Shown here piece by piece: positions 33,511-42,352 of a stretch of 64,000 nt of DNA. The notes under the pieces were generated by a model. The model was not told the DNA's origin and did not search any database. It was given only the letters and a program-made list of their open reading frames with translations. The stretch spans positions 1 to 64,000 of the forward strand of contig NZ_JAHCDD010000005.1 in NCBI RefSeq assembly GCF_018413525.1. Reading direction: 5' to 3'. Each line of letters begins with the position of its first letter. Position 1 is the first letter of the stretch. The stretch is from Acidovorax sp. CCYZU-2555 (lineage in GTDB: Bacteria; Pseudomonadota; Gammaproteobacteria; Burkholderiales; Burkholderiaceae_C). The translations under genes were made by a program, and so were the position numbers.

Positions 33511-35970
33511 TCACCAGGTGTGGGCGTAGCTGACCCTGAGCACCGTACCCGCTGCGGGCAGACGGCTGGTGTTGTTATTGCTGCGCAGCAACTGGCTGTA
33601 GAGCGGGAAGTAGCTCCGGTTGAAGAGGTTTTCCACTCCCAGCGATACGCGGTTTTTCGGGTCGATTTTCCATTGGCTGATCAAATCCACGGTGGTGTAG
33701 CCGCTGGTGTCATAGCGGCCGAAGCTCGTCTTGCCATCCAGACGGTAGTCCTTGGCCGCATAGGACGTGGCCTGGATACGGTGACTCCAGCGGGCATTGG
33801 GCCGGTACTCCACATACGCGCTGAGCTTCAGCGGAGGAATGCGAAAGCCCGTCATGCCCTGGTATCCGTTGGCCGTTTGCGGAAGTTCGCGCCCCTTCAT
33901 CCAGGTGAAGCTGCCGCCGGTGCTCCAATGGTCGTCATCGCTGTAATAGTCCAGGCCACCTTCCAGGCCATGGATCTTCTCCTTGGTACGCAGCAGCGTG
34001 AGCCCGTTGTTGAAGCTCTGCACCGCGCCGAGATCGGATTGTGACTGGAAGCCGCCGAAGTTGGCCATCACGTTGGAGAACTTTCCGCGCCAGCCGATTT
34101 CAACGGTGTTGGTCTTGACCGCTTGCAGGTTGGAGTTGCCGATGTTGAAGCCCAGGGTCGCGTTGCGCACCACTACACCGATGTCGGGCAGTTCAAAGCC
34201 CTGGCTATAGGACGCGTAGATTTCCTGGCCCTTGGTCGGCGTGAAAACGCTGCCAAGGTTGTAGGTCCAGGCGTCGTACTTGACGGTACCACCGGCCACC
34301 GACTGGGGGCTGGGCACTCTCGATTGGGACAGCGGCGTGAAGTCGTTGAAGCTCGCCTGTGCCCGGTCATAGCGCGCACCACCCTCTACCGACCATTGGT
34401 CGTTGAATTTGTGCTGCAACTGGGCAAAGGCGCCAAGGCTGCCCGTCGTCACAGGAGGCATGTAAATCAGGCGACCGACCTTCTGAAAAGCCAGCCCCCC
34501 CGTGGCGTCATAGACCTTGGGGTCGAAAATGTCTATGGGCATATCGGTGCGCTCATGGTTGAAGTCGGCGCCCGAGATCAGCAACGTGTTCTTCTCCTTG
34601 CCCAGCGGCGTCTTGAGGGTCAGACGCCCACCGAAGACATCGGAGTTCTGCATCGACTGGTCGACATTGGCGCCGCGCACCGGGACCGCGCGGGCGTCGA
34701 ACGGTGCAAAGCGCGTATGGAAGTCGCGGTAGTAGAGCTGGGCGGCCAGCGTGCTGCCAGCGAGGTCGCGGTTCTCGTAGTCGAGCCCCAGCATGGTGTT
34801 CTTGATCTGGTTCTGATCGGCCAGCACCAGGCCCTTGATGGGTCTTGCCGCCGCCGAGCCCGCAGGCAGGCGCGCCACCGAAGGATCGGAAGCGTAGTCG
34901 GTGTCCTGGTTGGCGTTGTAGTGGCTCGCCGAAAGCTGCAGTCGCTGGTTGGTATCGAGCTTGAAACCGATCTTGGCCGATGCGTTGTACACATTGGAGT
35001 CAAAAAGATCGCCCTGGCTGGGTTCCGGTGCAATGCGATTGCCCTTCGCATCGAATGAACCTCCGACATGCTTTGCACCCAGGCTCACCGAGTAGTCGAC
35101 GACGTCGCCGCCGCCAGACAGATAGTGCTGCACTTCGCCGCCGATTCCCGCGCCTTTGGGCTTGTAGAGCGGGGAGGAGCCCGTCACGATGGTTTCGGCC
35201 TTGGTCTCGCCCGACGGGCGCTTGGTGCGCACGGAGACGATGCCGCCGGCCGCACCGCTGCCGTAGATGGCGCTGCTGCCGCGCAACACCTCGATTTGTT
35301 CGACATCCGCTGGGTTGATGTTGGCGAGGTTTCTCGACGAATCGCGATTGGTGTTCAACGGAATGCCGTCGACCAGGATCAGCATGTTGCGCCCGCGCAG
35401 GGTCTGACCATAGTCCGTGATGGTATGGCTGGAGTCCGCCATGCCTGGCACGACTTTGCTGAGCATGGTGGCCAGGCTGTCCGAACCTTGCCGCAGTTGC
35501 TCTATTTCATCGCTTTCGAGAATGCTGACCTGGCGCGAGGGCGCCACGAGGTTGTTCTGTGTGCGTGCGGTCACCGTGACCGTGGCCAGATCCGATGCCT
35601 CCCGTGCGGAGTTCGAAGCCGGCACGGGCGCGGACCGGGTTTCCACGACGTAGTTGCCAGGACTCACCCGGCGCACGCCAAACCCGGTGTTTTCGAGCAG
35701 GTACGCAAAACCTTCATCCACGGAGAATTGTCCAGACAAGCCGCGCGCGTTCATCCCGCCGAGCTGCTTCAAGTCCACGCTGAGGTTGACACCCGCCTGC
35801 GCGGCAAAGGCCATCACCGCCGGGCCCAGCGGTCCAGCCGCAACTTGGTAGGACTTTTGCGCGCTGTGGGCGGCCGGACCGGCGGCCTGCGCTGCCGGCG
35901 ATTGCAGAAGCATCGCCGTGGTGAGGGTGAGGGCGGCCAGGGCCGTGGCGCGCAATGGGCTGGTGTGCAT
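33511..35970 (-). CDS. FecA-type TonB-dependent siderophore receptor with signalling domain
   Basis: An 819-aa outer-membrane receptor with a signal peptide, an N-terminal secretin/TonB short domain (YQVAAGPLGPAVMAFAAQAGV through FSVDEGFAYLLENTGFGV) that talks to an anti-sigma factor, a plug (LATMLSKVVPGM, RGRNMLILVDGIPLN, QIEVLRGSSAIYGSGAAGGIV) and a barrel ending VLRVSYAHTW. The FecI/FecR pair upstream fits the signalling domain, so induction by the cognate ferric siderophore is expected. Ligand is unknown. Confidence 0.92.
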   Translation of the reverse strand: MHTSPLRATALAALTLTTAMLLQSPAAQAAGPAAHSAQKSYQVAAGPLGPAVMAFAAQAGVNLSVDLKQLGGMNARGLSGQFSVDEGFAYLLENTGFGVRRVSPGNYVVETRSAPVPASNSAREASDLATVTVTARTQNNLVAPSRQVSILESDEIEQLRQGSDSLATMLSKVVPGMADSSHTITDYGQTLRGRNMLILVDGIPLNTNRDSSRNLANINPADVEQIEVLRGSSAIYGSGAAGGIVSVRTKRPSGETKAETIVTGSSPLYKPKGAGIGGEVQHYLSGGGDVVDYSVSLGAKHVGGSFDAKGNRIAPEPSQGDLFDSNVYNASAKIGFKLDTNQRLQLSASHYNANQDTDYASDPSVARLPAGSAAARPIKGLVLADQNQIKNTMLGLDYENRDLAGSTLAAQLYYRDFHTRFAPFDARAVPVRGANVDQSMQNSDVFGGRLTLKTPLGKEKNTLLISGADFNHERTDMPIDIFDPKVYDATGGLAFQKVGRLIYMPPVTTGSLGAFAQLQHKFNDQWSVEGGARYDRAQASFNDFTPLSQSRVPSPQSVAGGTVKYDAWTYNLGSVFTPTKGQEIYASYSQGFELPDIGVVVRNATLGFNIGNSNLQAVKTNTVEIGWRGKFSNVMANFGGFQSQSDLGAVQSFNNGLTLLRTKEKIHGLEGGLDYYSDDDHWSTGGSFTWMKGRELPQTANGYQGMTGFRIPPLKLSAYVEYRPNARWSHRIQATSYAAKDYRLDGKTSFGRYDTSGYTTVDLISQWKIDPKNRVSLGVENLFNRSYFPLYSQLLRSNNNTSRLPAAGTVLRVSYAHTW

Positions 35971-36060
35971 GTCGTTTGATTCCCGTAGCTGTCAAAAAGA
36001 TGGACTTCACAAGCCATGACAGGCGAGAGCAAAAAACCGGACAGCGATGGAGAAAAAATT

Positions 36061-37014
36061 TCAGCGACGCGCGAGCGTGACCCAGTAGCGGGTGCGCTGG
36101 TGCGCACGCACCGGCAAGGTCTGCTCCAGCAGCGCCAGGATGCTGTCGGTGTCGCGCAGTTGGTAGGTGCCCGAAACGCGCAGATCCGCCACGTCGGCGT
36201 CGCAACGCAGAATGCCTTGCCGATAACGCCCGACCTCTGCGAGGAAATCTTGCAGACGCATGTTTTGTGCATAGAGCACGCTCTGTGTCCAGGCATCCGA
36301 CTGGAGCGCGGACGCGACGCCCGGACTGGTGCCATTGCCATCGAAACGCAACTGCTCTCCTGCGTTCACGACCACCGGCGTGGGGACGGATGCCGGGGTG
36401 ACGCGCACCGCGCCTTCGAGCACCGAGAGGGTGGTGCCGTTCTCGTGCTTGCGCACCACGAACCGTGTGCCTAGCGCCTGCATCTGGCCGTCCTTGGTCT
36501 CCACGATGAAAGGCTGGCGCGCAAACTCCGGTGCGTGCGATGTTTCTATGAGAATTTCGCCCGCGTGCTGGCGTATGCGCCGTGCCTCACGGTCCATGCG
36601 AACGCTGATGGCCGAGGCCGTATTGAGTTGCACCCGGCTGCCATCGGCCAGCGTGAACGTGCGCAGCTCGCCCGTGGCCGTGCGGTAGTCGGCCGTCCAG
36701 CTGCGCCAAGGCAGGTGCTGGTAGGTGAACCATCCCAGCGCAGGAGTGGTGACGACCAAGGCTGCTGCGCGCAAAAGCTGGCGACGCGAGTTCGAAGGGC
36801 GAGGGCGCGTCAGAACGGCCATGCCCATTGCCGCGGGCAAACCGCTCATCTGGCTTTGCAATTGCTGCGCACGCTGCCAAACATGTTCATGCTGACTGCT
36901 CTGGCCGCGCCAACGGGCCAAGGCCGCCTGCTCGACTTCACTGAAGTCCGACGCATGTCGGCGGGCCAGCCAATGCGCGGCTTCGTCGAGGATGCGTGGA
37001 TCGGCAACGCGCAT
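36061..37014 (-). CDS. fecR: FecR-family anti-sigma/sigma regulator
   Basis: A 317-aa protein with an N-terminal cytoplasmic DUF4880 segment (ILDEAAHWLARRHASDFSEVEQAALARW), a TM helix (LLRAAALVVTTPALGWFTY), and a periplasmic FecR domain (YRTATGELRTFTLADGSRVQLNTASAI, FVVETKDGQMQALGTRFVV) followed by a C-terminal STN-interacting part. Start at 37014, two bases after the fecI stop. The upstream-extended frame to 37674 is an overlap with fecI and is rejected. Confidence 0.9.
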   Translation of the reverse strand: MRVADPRILDEAAHWLARRHASDFSEVEQAALARWRGQSSQHEHVWQRAQQLQSQMSGLPAAMGMAVLTRPRPSNSRRQLLRAAALVVTTPALGWFTYQHLPWRSWTADYRTATGELRTFTLADGSRVQLNTASAISVRMDREARRIRQHAGEILIETSHAPEFARQPFIVETKDGQMQALGTRFVVRKHENGTTLSVLEGAVRVTPASVPTPVVVNAGEQLRFDGNGTSPGVASALQSDAWTQSVLYAQNMRLQDFLAEVGRYRQGILRCDADVADLRVSGTYQLRDTDSILALLEQTLPVRAHQRTRYWVTLARR

Positions 37015-37016
37015 GC

Positions 37017-37541
37017 TCAGGCCTCGAGCATCACCCGCAGGCACTGGCGAAAGCCCTGTGCCATGTAGCGGGTCACGGTGCGCACGCTCAATTGCATATG
37101 TGCAGCGATCTCTTCGTAAGACATGCCTTCCAGCTGCGACATGAGAAATGCCATGCGGACCTTGGGTGGCAAGGCATCGAGCAGCGCGTCCAGTTCCTGC
37201 AATGTCTCCAGCAGAATGGCGCGTGCTTCGACGGACAGCACCGAAGCTTGCGGCAGCAGATGCAACGAGGCGAGATAAGCCTGTTCCAGCGATCGACGTT
37301 CGAGATGATTGACCAGCAAGCGCTTGGCCACGGTCGTCAGATAGGCCCTGGGCTCGCGTATTTCCGCGATGGCGTCCGTCTTTGCGCTGGCCCAGATGCG
37401 CGTGAAAGTGTCCTGGGCAAGATCCGCTGCATCGCCGCGATTGCCGAGCTTGCGCTGCAGCCACGCGACCAGCCAATGATTGTGCTGCACGTACATGCTG
37501 CCCAGCGCAAGACTGGCGGCGTCGTCGGTCGATGGGGTCAC
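37017..37541 (-). CDS. fecI: FecI-type ECF RNA polymerase sigma factor
   Basis: A 174-aa ECF sigma factor. Region 2 is LVAWLQRKLGNRGDAADLAQDTFTRIW with the following PRAYLTTVAKRLLVNH; region 4 is RMAFLMSQLEGMSYEEIAAHMQLSVRTVTRYM. It heads the fecI-fecR-receptor-PepSY unit. A Fur-like box lies about 45 bases upstream, consistent with iron-starvation control. Confidence 0.92.
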   Translation of the reverse strand: MTPSTDDAASLALGSMYVQHNHWLVAWLQRKLGNRGDAADLAQDTFTRIWASAKTDAIAEIREPRAYLTTVAKRLLVNHLERRSLEQAYLASLHLLPQASVLSVEARAILLETLQELDALLDALPPKVRMAFLMSQLEGMSYEEIAAHMQLSVRTVTRYMAQGFRQCLRVMLEA

Positions 37542-37586
37542 GGGACTTTTCTCGAAATGTCGATAAGTTGCAGCATTCTATACAAC

Positions 37587-37605
37587 TGATATGCATTCTC
37601 ATTTG
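37587..37605. promoter_or_regulatory. Candidate Fur box of fecI
   Basis: TGATATGCATTCTCATTT, read on the minus strand as AAATGAGAATGCATATCA, has the AATGAGAAT-type half of Fur sites. It lies upstream of the ECF sigma gene in an AT-rich patch. Confidence 0.5.
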
Positions 37606-37802
37606 AGCGTCTTTCAGGGCACTGTGCCTCGAAAACATGGTGGTAGATACGATGTATATTATGTTAAGTATCATTCCGACAGAGCATCGCCATGAACTGC
37701 CAGCCCCCCGCCGTCACCACGCAGATTGCTGCTTTCGGGGCCCGAGTGTTTGCGTGAACTCCAGCGTGCCGATGGCGCGCCACTCCCGATCTGCCGTGAC
37801 CC

Positions 37803-37994
37803 CTATCGCTTGAACCAGATCCAGGCGATCAGCAAGGCCAGAAAGATTCCCAGCTTGATCCAGTTGCCGCGCCATGCGTTGGCGTGCTTGCGGCGCGAGA
37901 CGTCATGTTCGCTCACTCGAAAATCGGCGCGCTCGACGTAGCCAGTCTTCTTGCGGATTTTGTCTCTGTAGTAGTCGCGGGTATCAATGGCCAT
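37803..37994 (-). CDS. Small single-TM protein, 63 aa
   Basis: It starts MAIDTRDYYRDKIRKKTGYVERADFR and ends in one TM helix (LGIFLALLIAWIWF) with KR at the C terminus. The hydrophilic, charged N terminus before a tail anchor is conserved-looking in style. No function recognised. Divergent from the 38067 gene. Confidence 0.65.
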   Translation of the reverse strand: MAIDTRDYYRDKIRKKTGYVERADFRVSEHDVSRRKHANAWRGNWIKLGIFLALLIAWIWFKR

Positions 37995-38066
37995 AGCGCG
38001 CAATCCTAACGCGCAAGTTCCAGATGCTATTCGTGCCCGCTCGACAACTGTGCTAATTTGCGGCGC

Positions 38067-38303
38067 ATGGACTCGATAAAACTTGCAATGCAATGGGCCG
38101 CGAGTCACCCGTGGATGCTGCTGGGCTTGCTCATCGGCGTGGGTGTCGCGATACGCTTGGCGGGCACAAGACGCGCATATCGGCGTGGCCGCGTCTCTGC
38201 GGCGCCGCTGCTGCGATCGCCACGCGAGCAACGGCGTTTTTCCCACCTGAGTACGGTCTACTCACCCAAAAGCTACCGGCGCGAAAGAACGCCCAAGAAA
38301 TAA
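38067..38303 (+). CDS. Small TM protein of unknown function
   Basis: Starting at the internal ATG it reads MDSIKLAMQWAASHPWMLLG, with one TM segment (WMLLGLLIGVGVAIRLAG) and a basic Arg-rich tail (RRAYRRGRV, REQRRFS). An in-frame ATG nine bases upstream is possible. Support is only the membrane segment, the divergent arrangement and lack of competing ORFs. Confidence 0.4.
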   Translation: MDSIKLAMQWAASHPWMLLGLLIGVGVAIRLAGTRRAYRRGRVSAAPLLRSPREQRRFSHLSTVYSPKSYRRERTPKK

Positions 38304-38373
38304 CCGTGCTGAAAGTTACGATTTGTGACGAATAGCCGTTTCATGCGAGACTGCCCTCACAAGGGAGGAAATC

Positions 38374-38865
38374 ATGAAAACATTGCTATTTGTCATCGTT
38401 CTGGCCGTTCTGGCATGGGTGTATTTCACCAAGATCGCCAAAAAAGGCGCAGCGCCGGGCGCGGATGAAAAAGGAAACTCCGCAGAGCAACCCCGACGCA
38501 GGCAACTGCTTTCGGAGCGTGAACAAGCCATGCACAACCGGCTTTCGCATGCGCTTCCCGAGTTGGTGGTGCTGGCCCAGGTAAGCTTCAGTGCGCTGCT
38601 GACCGCCAGGGCCTATGCCGCGCGCAACACGTTCGATCGCAAGACCGCGGATTTCGTGGTGTGCGACAAGGCTTTCCAGGTGCTGGCCGTGATCGAGCTG
38701 GACGACGCCAGCCACAAGGGGAAAACCGACAAGGATGCAGCGCGCGATGCCATGTTGGTCGCTGCCGGATACCGTGTGCTGCGCTATCCGAATATTCCGG
38801 ATATCGACCGCGTGCGCGGTGATTTCATTCCCGCTGCGCAGAGCCAGCCTGTGCCGGCGGCATAG
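38374..38865 (+). CDS. DUF2726 domain protein
   Basis: A 163-aa protein with an N-terminal TM anchor (LLFVIVLAVLAWVYF) and a DUF2726 domain: LLSEREQAMHNRL, TADFVVCDKAFQVLAVIELDDASH, GYRVLRYPNIPDID. The D...ELD pattern recalls the PD-(D/E)XK nuclease fold to which DUF2726 is related, but its role is not established. RBS gggagg precedes the ATG. Monocistronic. Confidence 0.85.
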   Translation: MKTLLFVIVLAVLAWVYFTKIAKKGAAPGADEKGNSAEQPRRRQLLSEREQAMHNRLSHALPELVVLAQVSFSALLTARAYAARNTFDRKTADFVVCDKAFQVLAVIELDDASHKGKTDKDAARDAMLVAAGYRVLRYPNIPDIDRVRGDFIPAAQSQPVPAA

Positions 38866-38872
38866 AAGCGAT

Positions 38873-39448
38873 TCAAACCCGGCGCTGCGTCCAGCGGTCC
38901 GCGACCGCCGCCAGATCCGCGCGCGTATCGGTATCCGCCAACATACCCCAGTCATCGAGCGCCAGGACATGCAGCTGGGCCTGCGCGGCCCGCACGATGC
39001 TCTGGGCACCGGTATCGCCCGTCAACTGCAGCAGCTGCGCCTTCCATGCCGCGGAAAAACCGACGGGATGCCCCCATCGGCCCTCGACCTGCGGCCGAAC
39101 CACCCCGCCCTGCGCCTGCAGTGCCTGGGCCACGGCACGCAGGCTGCCGGGTGCGACCGCCGGCAGATCGCCGGGCAGTATCAACCAGCCGCTGGCATCG
39201 GGCGACAGCGCCACGCCGCGCGCGATCGAATGGCCCATGCCGGCGCTGTGCCAATGCGGTCCGTTCTCGACGAGCACCGCGCGCAGGCCGCTGGCGGCGA
39301 CGGCGGCGAGCGTGTGTTCGAGCACGCTGCGCCCATGCAGCTGCGCCTGCAGTTTGCCGGTCTGTGCGCCTGAAGCGCGAAAGCGCTGGCCCTGGCCCGC
39401 GGCGAGAACCACCACCACGGGATTATTGTTGTCGTTGCTGCTGTGCAT
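38873..39448 (-). CDS. MocA-like NTP transferase
   Basis: A 191-aa nucleotidyltransferase of the MobA-like family. The nucleotide-binding start is VVVVLAAGQGQRF, followed by Lys in TGKLQAQL, GMGHSIARGV and the metal-binding Asp in LILPGDLPAV, ending GDTGAQSIV. The family cytidylates or adenylates molybdenum cofactor for xanthine-dehydrogenase-type enzymes. No molybdenum genes are beside it here. ATG at 39448 is the best start of three. Confidence 0.85.
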   Translation of the reverse strand: MHSSNDNNNPVVVVLAAGQGQRFRASGAQTGKLQAQLHGRSVLEHTLAAVAASGLRAVLVENGPHWHSAGMGHSIARGVALSPDASGWLILPGDLPAVAPGSLRAVAQALQAQGGVVRPQVEGRWGHPVGFSAAWKAQLLQLTGDTGAQSIVRAAQAQLHVLALDDWGMLADTDTRADLAAVADRWTQRRV

Positions 39449-39502
39449 CGCGGGCATTGTAGAAAGGTCTGACACGCTCGATGTGGGCCAGCGCAAGCCC
39501 TC

Positions 39503-40627
39503 TCAGCGAAATTCTGCGGGAATTTCATAGGCCGAGCTGCGTCCGCCCGCGGCTGCCTTGACGAGCATACCTGCATCCACCAGCGCGGTGATGTCGCGCA
39601 AGGCGGTGTCGTCCGAAGTCTTGGCGATGGCCGCCCATTTCTTGGCCGTCAGCTTGCCTTCGAAGTCTTCGAACAGGCGGTTGAGCACCTTTTGCTGGCG
39701 CGCGTTGAGCGCCACATGCGCAAACTTGCTCCAATACGCGTTGCGCTGCTGGCTGATGCCAACGCCCGCCAAGGCATGCTCGACTGCCAGGCGTACGCTG
39801 CGCAGAAACCACTGCAGCCAGGCCGTGACGTTCATGCTGCCCTGCTGTGTCTGTTCCAGAATCTGGTAATAGGCTTCGCGTTCGCGCTGGATCTGAGCGG
39901 CGAGACTGTAGTAGCGCTGCGGGCTGGCATCGGCGCGGGCCAGGAACAGATCTCCCACTGCGCGTGCGACGCGGCCGTTGCCATCCTCGAAGGGGTGCAG
40001 TGTCACGAACCACAGGTGGGCCAGCCCCGCCTTGACCAGTGGATGGTGGCTGGTATCGGTGTTGGCCCAGTCGACAAATCGTGCCATCTCCGCCGTGAGC
40101 TGGTCCGCCGCGGGCGCTTCAAAGTGCACCAGCTCACGGCCGACTCTCCCCGACACGACTTGCATGGGGCCTTGCTCATCCTTGCGCCACTCGCCGGGCT
40201 GTATGCGCTGCAAGCCGCTATAGCCCGTGGGGAACAATGCGGCATGCCAGGCAAAAAGTCGCTCCTGGCTCAAGGGCTGGGCGCAGCCGGCCGTGGCATC
40301 GAGCACCATGTCTACCACGCCTTCGGCGTTGCGGTCGGCCGCCACTACTGCGCCGGCATCCACGCCGAGGCGGCGGGCAACTGAAGAGCGCACGGATTGC
40401 GGTGGAAAATGCTCGCCCTCTATGGCGCTGGTCTTGAGAACGTCGGAGGTCAAAGCGTCGACTTCCATGCGTTCACGCACGGCCAGGCCCAACTGCGACA
40501 ACGCGCCAAACAGTTTTCCTTGCGCCATCGCGACTTCGGTCAGAGGCGCAGCGAGCGCACCGATGTCGTAGCGCCACTGTGGCCATTCGGGCAACTGCCA
40601 GATATAGGTGCGGGGTTCGGTGACCAT
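39503..40627 (-). CDS. Fic family protein with DUF4172 and C-terminal wHTH
   Basis: A 374-aa protein. The N terminus YIWQLPEWPQWRYDIGALAAPL is DUF4172. The inhibitory helix motif SAIEGE is at residues 67-72, and the Fic catalytic loop HPFEDGNGRVAR at 211-222 is complete, so the enzyme should transfer AMP to a target protein, auto-inhibited by its own helix. The C-terminal 90 residues form a winged helix (LTAKKWAAIAKTSDDTALRDITALVDAGML), suggesting DNA binding and autoregulation. The start at 40627 is at MVTEPRTYIW; the frame continues up to 40723 through the hairpin. Confidence 0.92.
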   Translation of the reverse strand: MVTEPRTYIWQLPEWPQWRYDIGALAAPLTEVAMAQGKLFGALSQLGLAVRERMEVDALTSDVLKTSAIEGEHFPPQSVRSSVARRLGVDAGAVVAADRNAEGVVDMVLDATAGCAQPLSQERLFAWHAALFPTGYSGLQRIQPGEWRKDEQGPMQVVSGRVGRELVHFEAPAADQLTAEMARFVDWANTDTSHHPLVKAGLAHLWFVTLHPFEDGNGRVARAVGDLFLARADASPQRYYSLAAQIQREREAYYQILEQTQQGSMNVTAWLQWFLRSVRLAVEHALAGVGISQQRNAYWSKFAHVALNARQQKVLNRLFEDFEGKLTAKKWAAIAKTSDDTALRDITALVDAGMLVKAAAGGRSSAYEIPAEFR

Positions 40628-40648
40628 AGGTTTGCGGTGATTAGAGCG

Positions 40649-40694
40649 CCTATTCTCCGCATTTTTGCGGAGAATAGGTGGCATATTCTCCGCA
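40649..40694. promoter_or_regulatory. Hairpin and direct repeat upstream of fic
   Basis: CCTATTCTCCGCA (40649-40661) and TGCGGAGAATAGG (40666-40678) form 13-base arms around TTTT; a third copy, TATTCTCCGCA, follows at 40684-40694. It overlaps the fic 5' region and is a probable operator, perhaps for the fic wHTH. Confidence 0.6.
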
Positions 40695-40773
40695 AAACCA
40701 CAGAACGTCCACGCAACGAGCACCTTGGGTGCCTGCGCTGTGGCGCGTATCGTCGCCCATCAACGCCTTCTTG

Positions 40774-41040
40774 CTATCGCGTCGGACCCTCCGTCTGCTG
40801 CGCATAACCCAGGCAGGCGCCCGCGTTGGGACGGCCCCGGCATTCGCGCAGCAGGCGCTTTTCGCGCTGGGCCGTGGTTTCGGCGCGGCCCTGGGTCTTG
40901 GCCTGGGGTTTGTCGCGCGTCATATGGCAATGGAAGTCTTTTTTCTTCGAGTGATGGCAGCCGCTGGCGTCCAGCCCGCCGGGTGTGGCCTGGGCCAGGC
41001 TGGCGAGCAGATACAGCAAGGGGAAGACAAAGGCCCGCAT
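40774..41040 (-). CDS. YHYH-type small exported protein
   Basis: An 88-aa protein with a signal peptide (LLYLLASLAQA-TP). The mature N terminus GGLDASGCHHSKKKDFHCHM matches the YHYH-domain pattern (GCH-x-KK-x-FHCH), with Cys/His that could bind metal. The tail is charged with one further Cys pair. Function unknown. Start at 41040 gives the signal peptide. Confidence 0.75.
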   Translation of the reverse strand: MRAFVFPLLYLLASLAQATPGGLDASGCHHSKKKDFHCHMTRDKPQAKTQGRAETTAQREKRLLRECRGRPNAGACLGYAQQTEGPTR

Positions 41041-41141
41041 GGCGATGCTCCTGAGAAGCCGCCAGCCTAGACCGGCGCCAGGGCATTTGCAACGATAGGC
41101 AGTACACGCGACCGGGAAACGCCCTCGCCTGCCTTGAGCAC

Positions 41142-41251
41142 CTAACAAAACCCTTGAGACGTCGTTGCGTTGCCTTGCCGTGCTACTCGCACTGTCTGCG
41201 GCAACGCGCCTAGTCTCAACCGCAAATCTTCGATTTGCTGGGTTCTGTTAG
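41142..41251. repeat. 110-bp nested inverted-repeat element
   Basis: Ends CTAACAAAACCC and GGGTTCTGTTAG pair with one mismatch. Inside lie TTGAGAC/GTCTCAA, then GCGTTGCC/GGCAACGC, and on the right arm an additional hairpin GCAAATC-ttc-GATTTGC. This is a REP- or MITE-like cruciform element between two genes; no coding content. Confidence 0.7.
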
Positions 41252-41267
41252 CTGCTCTAAGCGTGGC

Positions 41268-42236
41268 TTACTTGCGCGGCAGATTGCGCGCGCGCTGCGA
41301 CAGACCGCGCCGCTGCAGCGACGGACTGCCCGAGCGCGGCGCTGCCTTGGCGGCGGCTGCCGGTGCGCTCGCCGATTGCGTGGCCAGCAGCAAGGCCTTG
41401 AGATCGGTCACGCGTTCCTGCGCGGCCTGGGCCGATTGCTGCGCGCCCAGCAGCTGGGTGCGCGCCTGCAACAGTTCTTCTTCGAGGTGCTGCTGGCGGC
41501 TTTGCCATTCGGCCAACCGGGCTTCCGATTTGCGCTCTTGCTCCGCCTGGGTTTTCTTGGCGCTGGTGACTTCCTGGCGCGCGCGGTCGAGGTCGGTCAG
41601 CATGCGGCGCTCGTTGCCGGCGAACTGTTCTGCCAGGCGCTGGCGCTCCTGGGCCGCGGCCTGCAGCTCTTCGCTGTGCTCCTTGCGTTCGAGTTCGCGC
41701 GCCTTGGTCTGGGCGGCGATTTCGGCGCGCAGGCTGCCCAGCTGGGCTTCGCGGTCCTGGGCCAGCTGCTGCATTTCATCGAGGCGGCGCGACAGCTCCT
41801 GGGCCTGGCCCTGGGCCAGCTTCATGGCTTCGTCCATGGCCTGCTTTTGCTGGTGCAGCGCTTTTTCCCGCTGCGCCATGTGCTCCAGGTCGGCTTCGTG
41901 CGACAGGCGACTGGCCTGCAGCGCGTTTTCGCGCTCTTCCAGCGTCTTTTGCGCCGCGGCAACGGCTTGCTGCGTGGCGCTGTTCCACAGCTCCTGCGCC
42001 AGGCGCAGAACGTTTTCGGGAACGCCGTCCTGCACGTCCGACTGGGCCACGCCCAGGCGCTGGCCCAGCGTGGCGAACCAGGATTCGAGCATGGGGCTCA
42101 CGGTATTGGGCGAGCCGCGGCCTATCTGCTGGCGCACGCGCTCGATCGTCGGGCGCAGGCCCTGGGCGAGCAAGGCGTCGGCCGCGGCCCAGACATCGGC
42201 TTCCTGCACGCCGCGCGTGACTTTTGGTGGGTTCAT
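41268..42236 (-). CDS. KfrA-like DNA-binding coiled-coil protein
   Basis: A 322-aa protein. The N terminus GVQEADVWAAADALLAQGLRPTIERVRQQIGRGSPNTV is a KfrA_N-type DNA-binding domain. From about residue 85 to 290 it is one long heptad coiled coil rich in Gln, Glu and Ala. KfrA of plasmids is an autoregulator and nucleoid-associated partition factor. Here it is divergent from a tyrosine recombinase across an AT-rich 116-base region with palindromes. Confidence 0.85.
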   Translation of the reverse strand: MNPPKVTRGVQEADVWAAADALLAQGLRPTIERVRQQIGRGSPNTVSPMLESWFATLGQRLGVAQSDVQDGVPENVLRLAQELWNSATQQAVAAAQKTLEERENALQASRLSHEADLEHMAQREKALHQQKQAMDEAMKLAQGQAQELSRRLDEMQQLAQDREAQLGSLRAEIAAQTKARELERKEHSEELQAAAQERQRLAEQFAGNERRMLTDLDRARQEVTSAKKTQAEQERKSEARLAEWQSRQQHLEEELLQARTQLLGAQQSAQAAQERVTDLKALLLATQSASAPAAAAKAAPRSGSPSLQRRGLSQRARNLPRK

Positions 42237-42261
42237 CTTCGCATCCTGATAGGATTAGTAT

Positions 42262-42324
42262 CGATAATAGATTGTTATCGCGATCTATCAATTATATATG
42301 TATTATATGATATGTATTACATAT
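42262..42324. promoter_or_regulatory. AT-rich divergent promoter with palindromes (kfrA-like/recombinase)
   Basis: CGATAA-tagattg-TTATCG at 42262-42280 and a perfect 15-base palindrome ATATGTATTACATAT at 42310-42324. The CGATAAT/ATTATCG motif reappears before the ATPase gene at 43556. Confidence 0.6.
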
Positions 42325-42352
42325 TAAATAATACAAAAATACAAATCATTCC

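Noticed and set aside
37692-37757. Short ORF after a Fur-like AT-rich patch (MNCQPPAVTTQIAAFGARVFA)
   Set aside because: Only 21 codons with no coupled neighbour or terminator; it could be a relic but cannot be supported as a gene.
40649-40694. CRISPR-like repeats before fic
   Set aside because: Three copies only, two inverted, with no spacers of regular length; better explained as an operator or hairpin.
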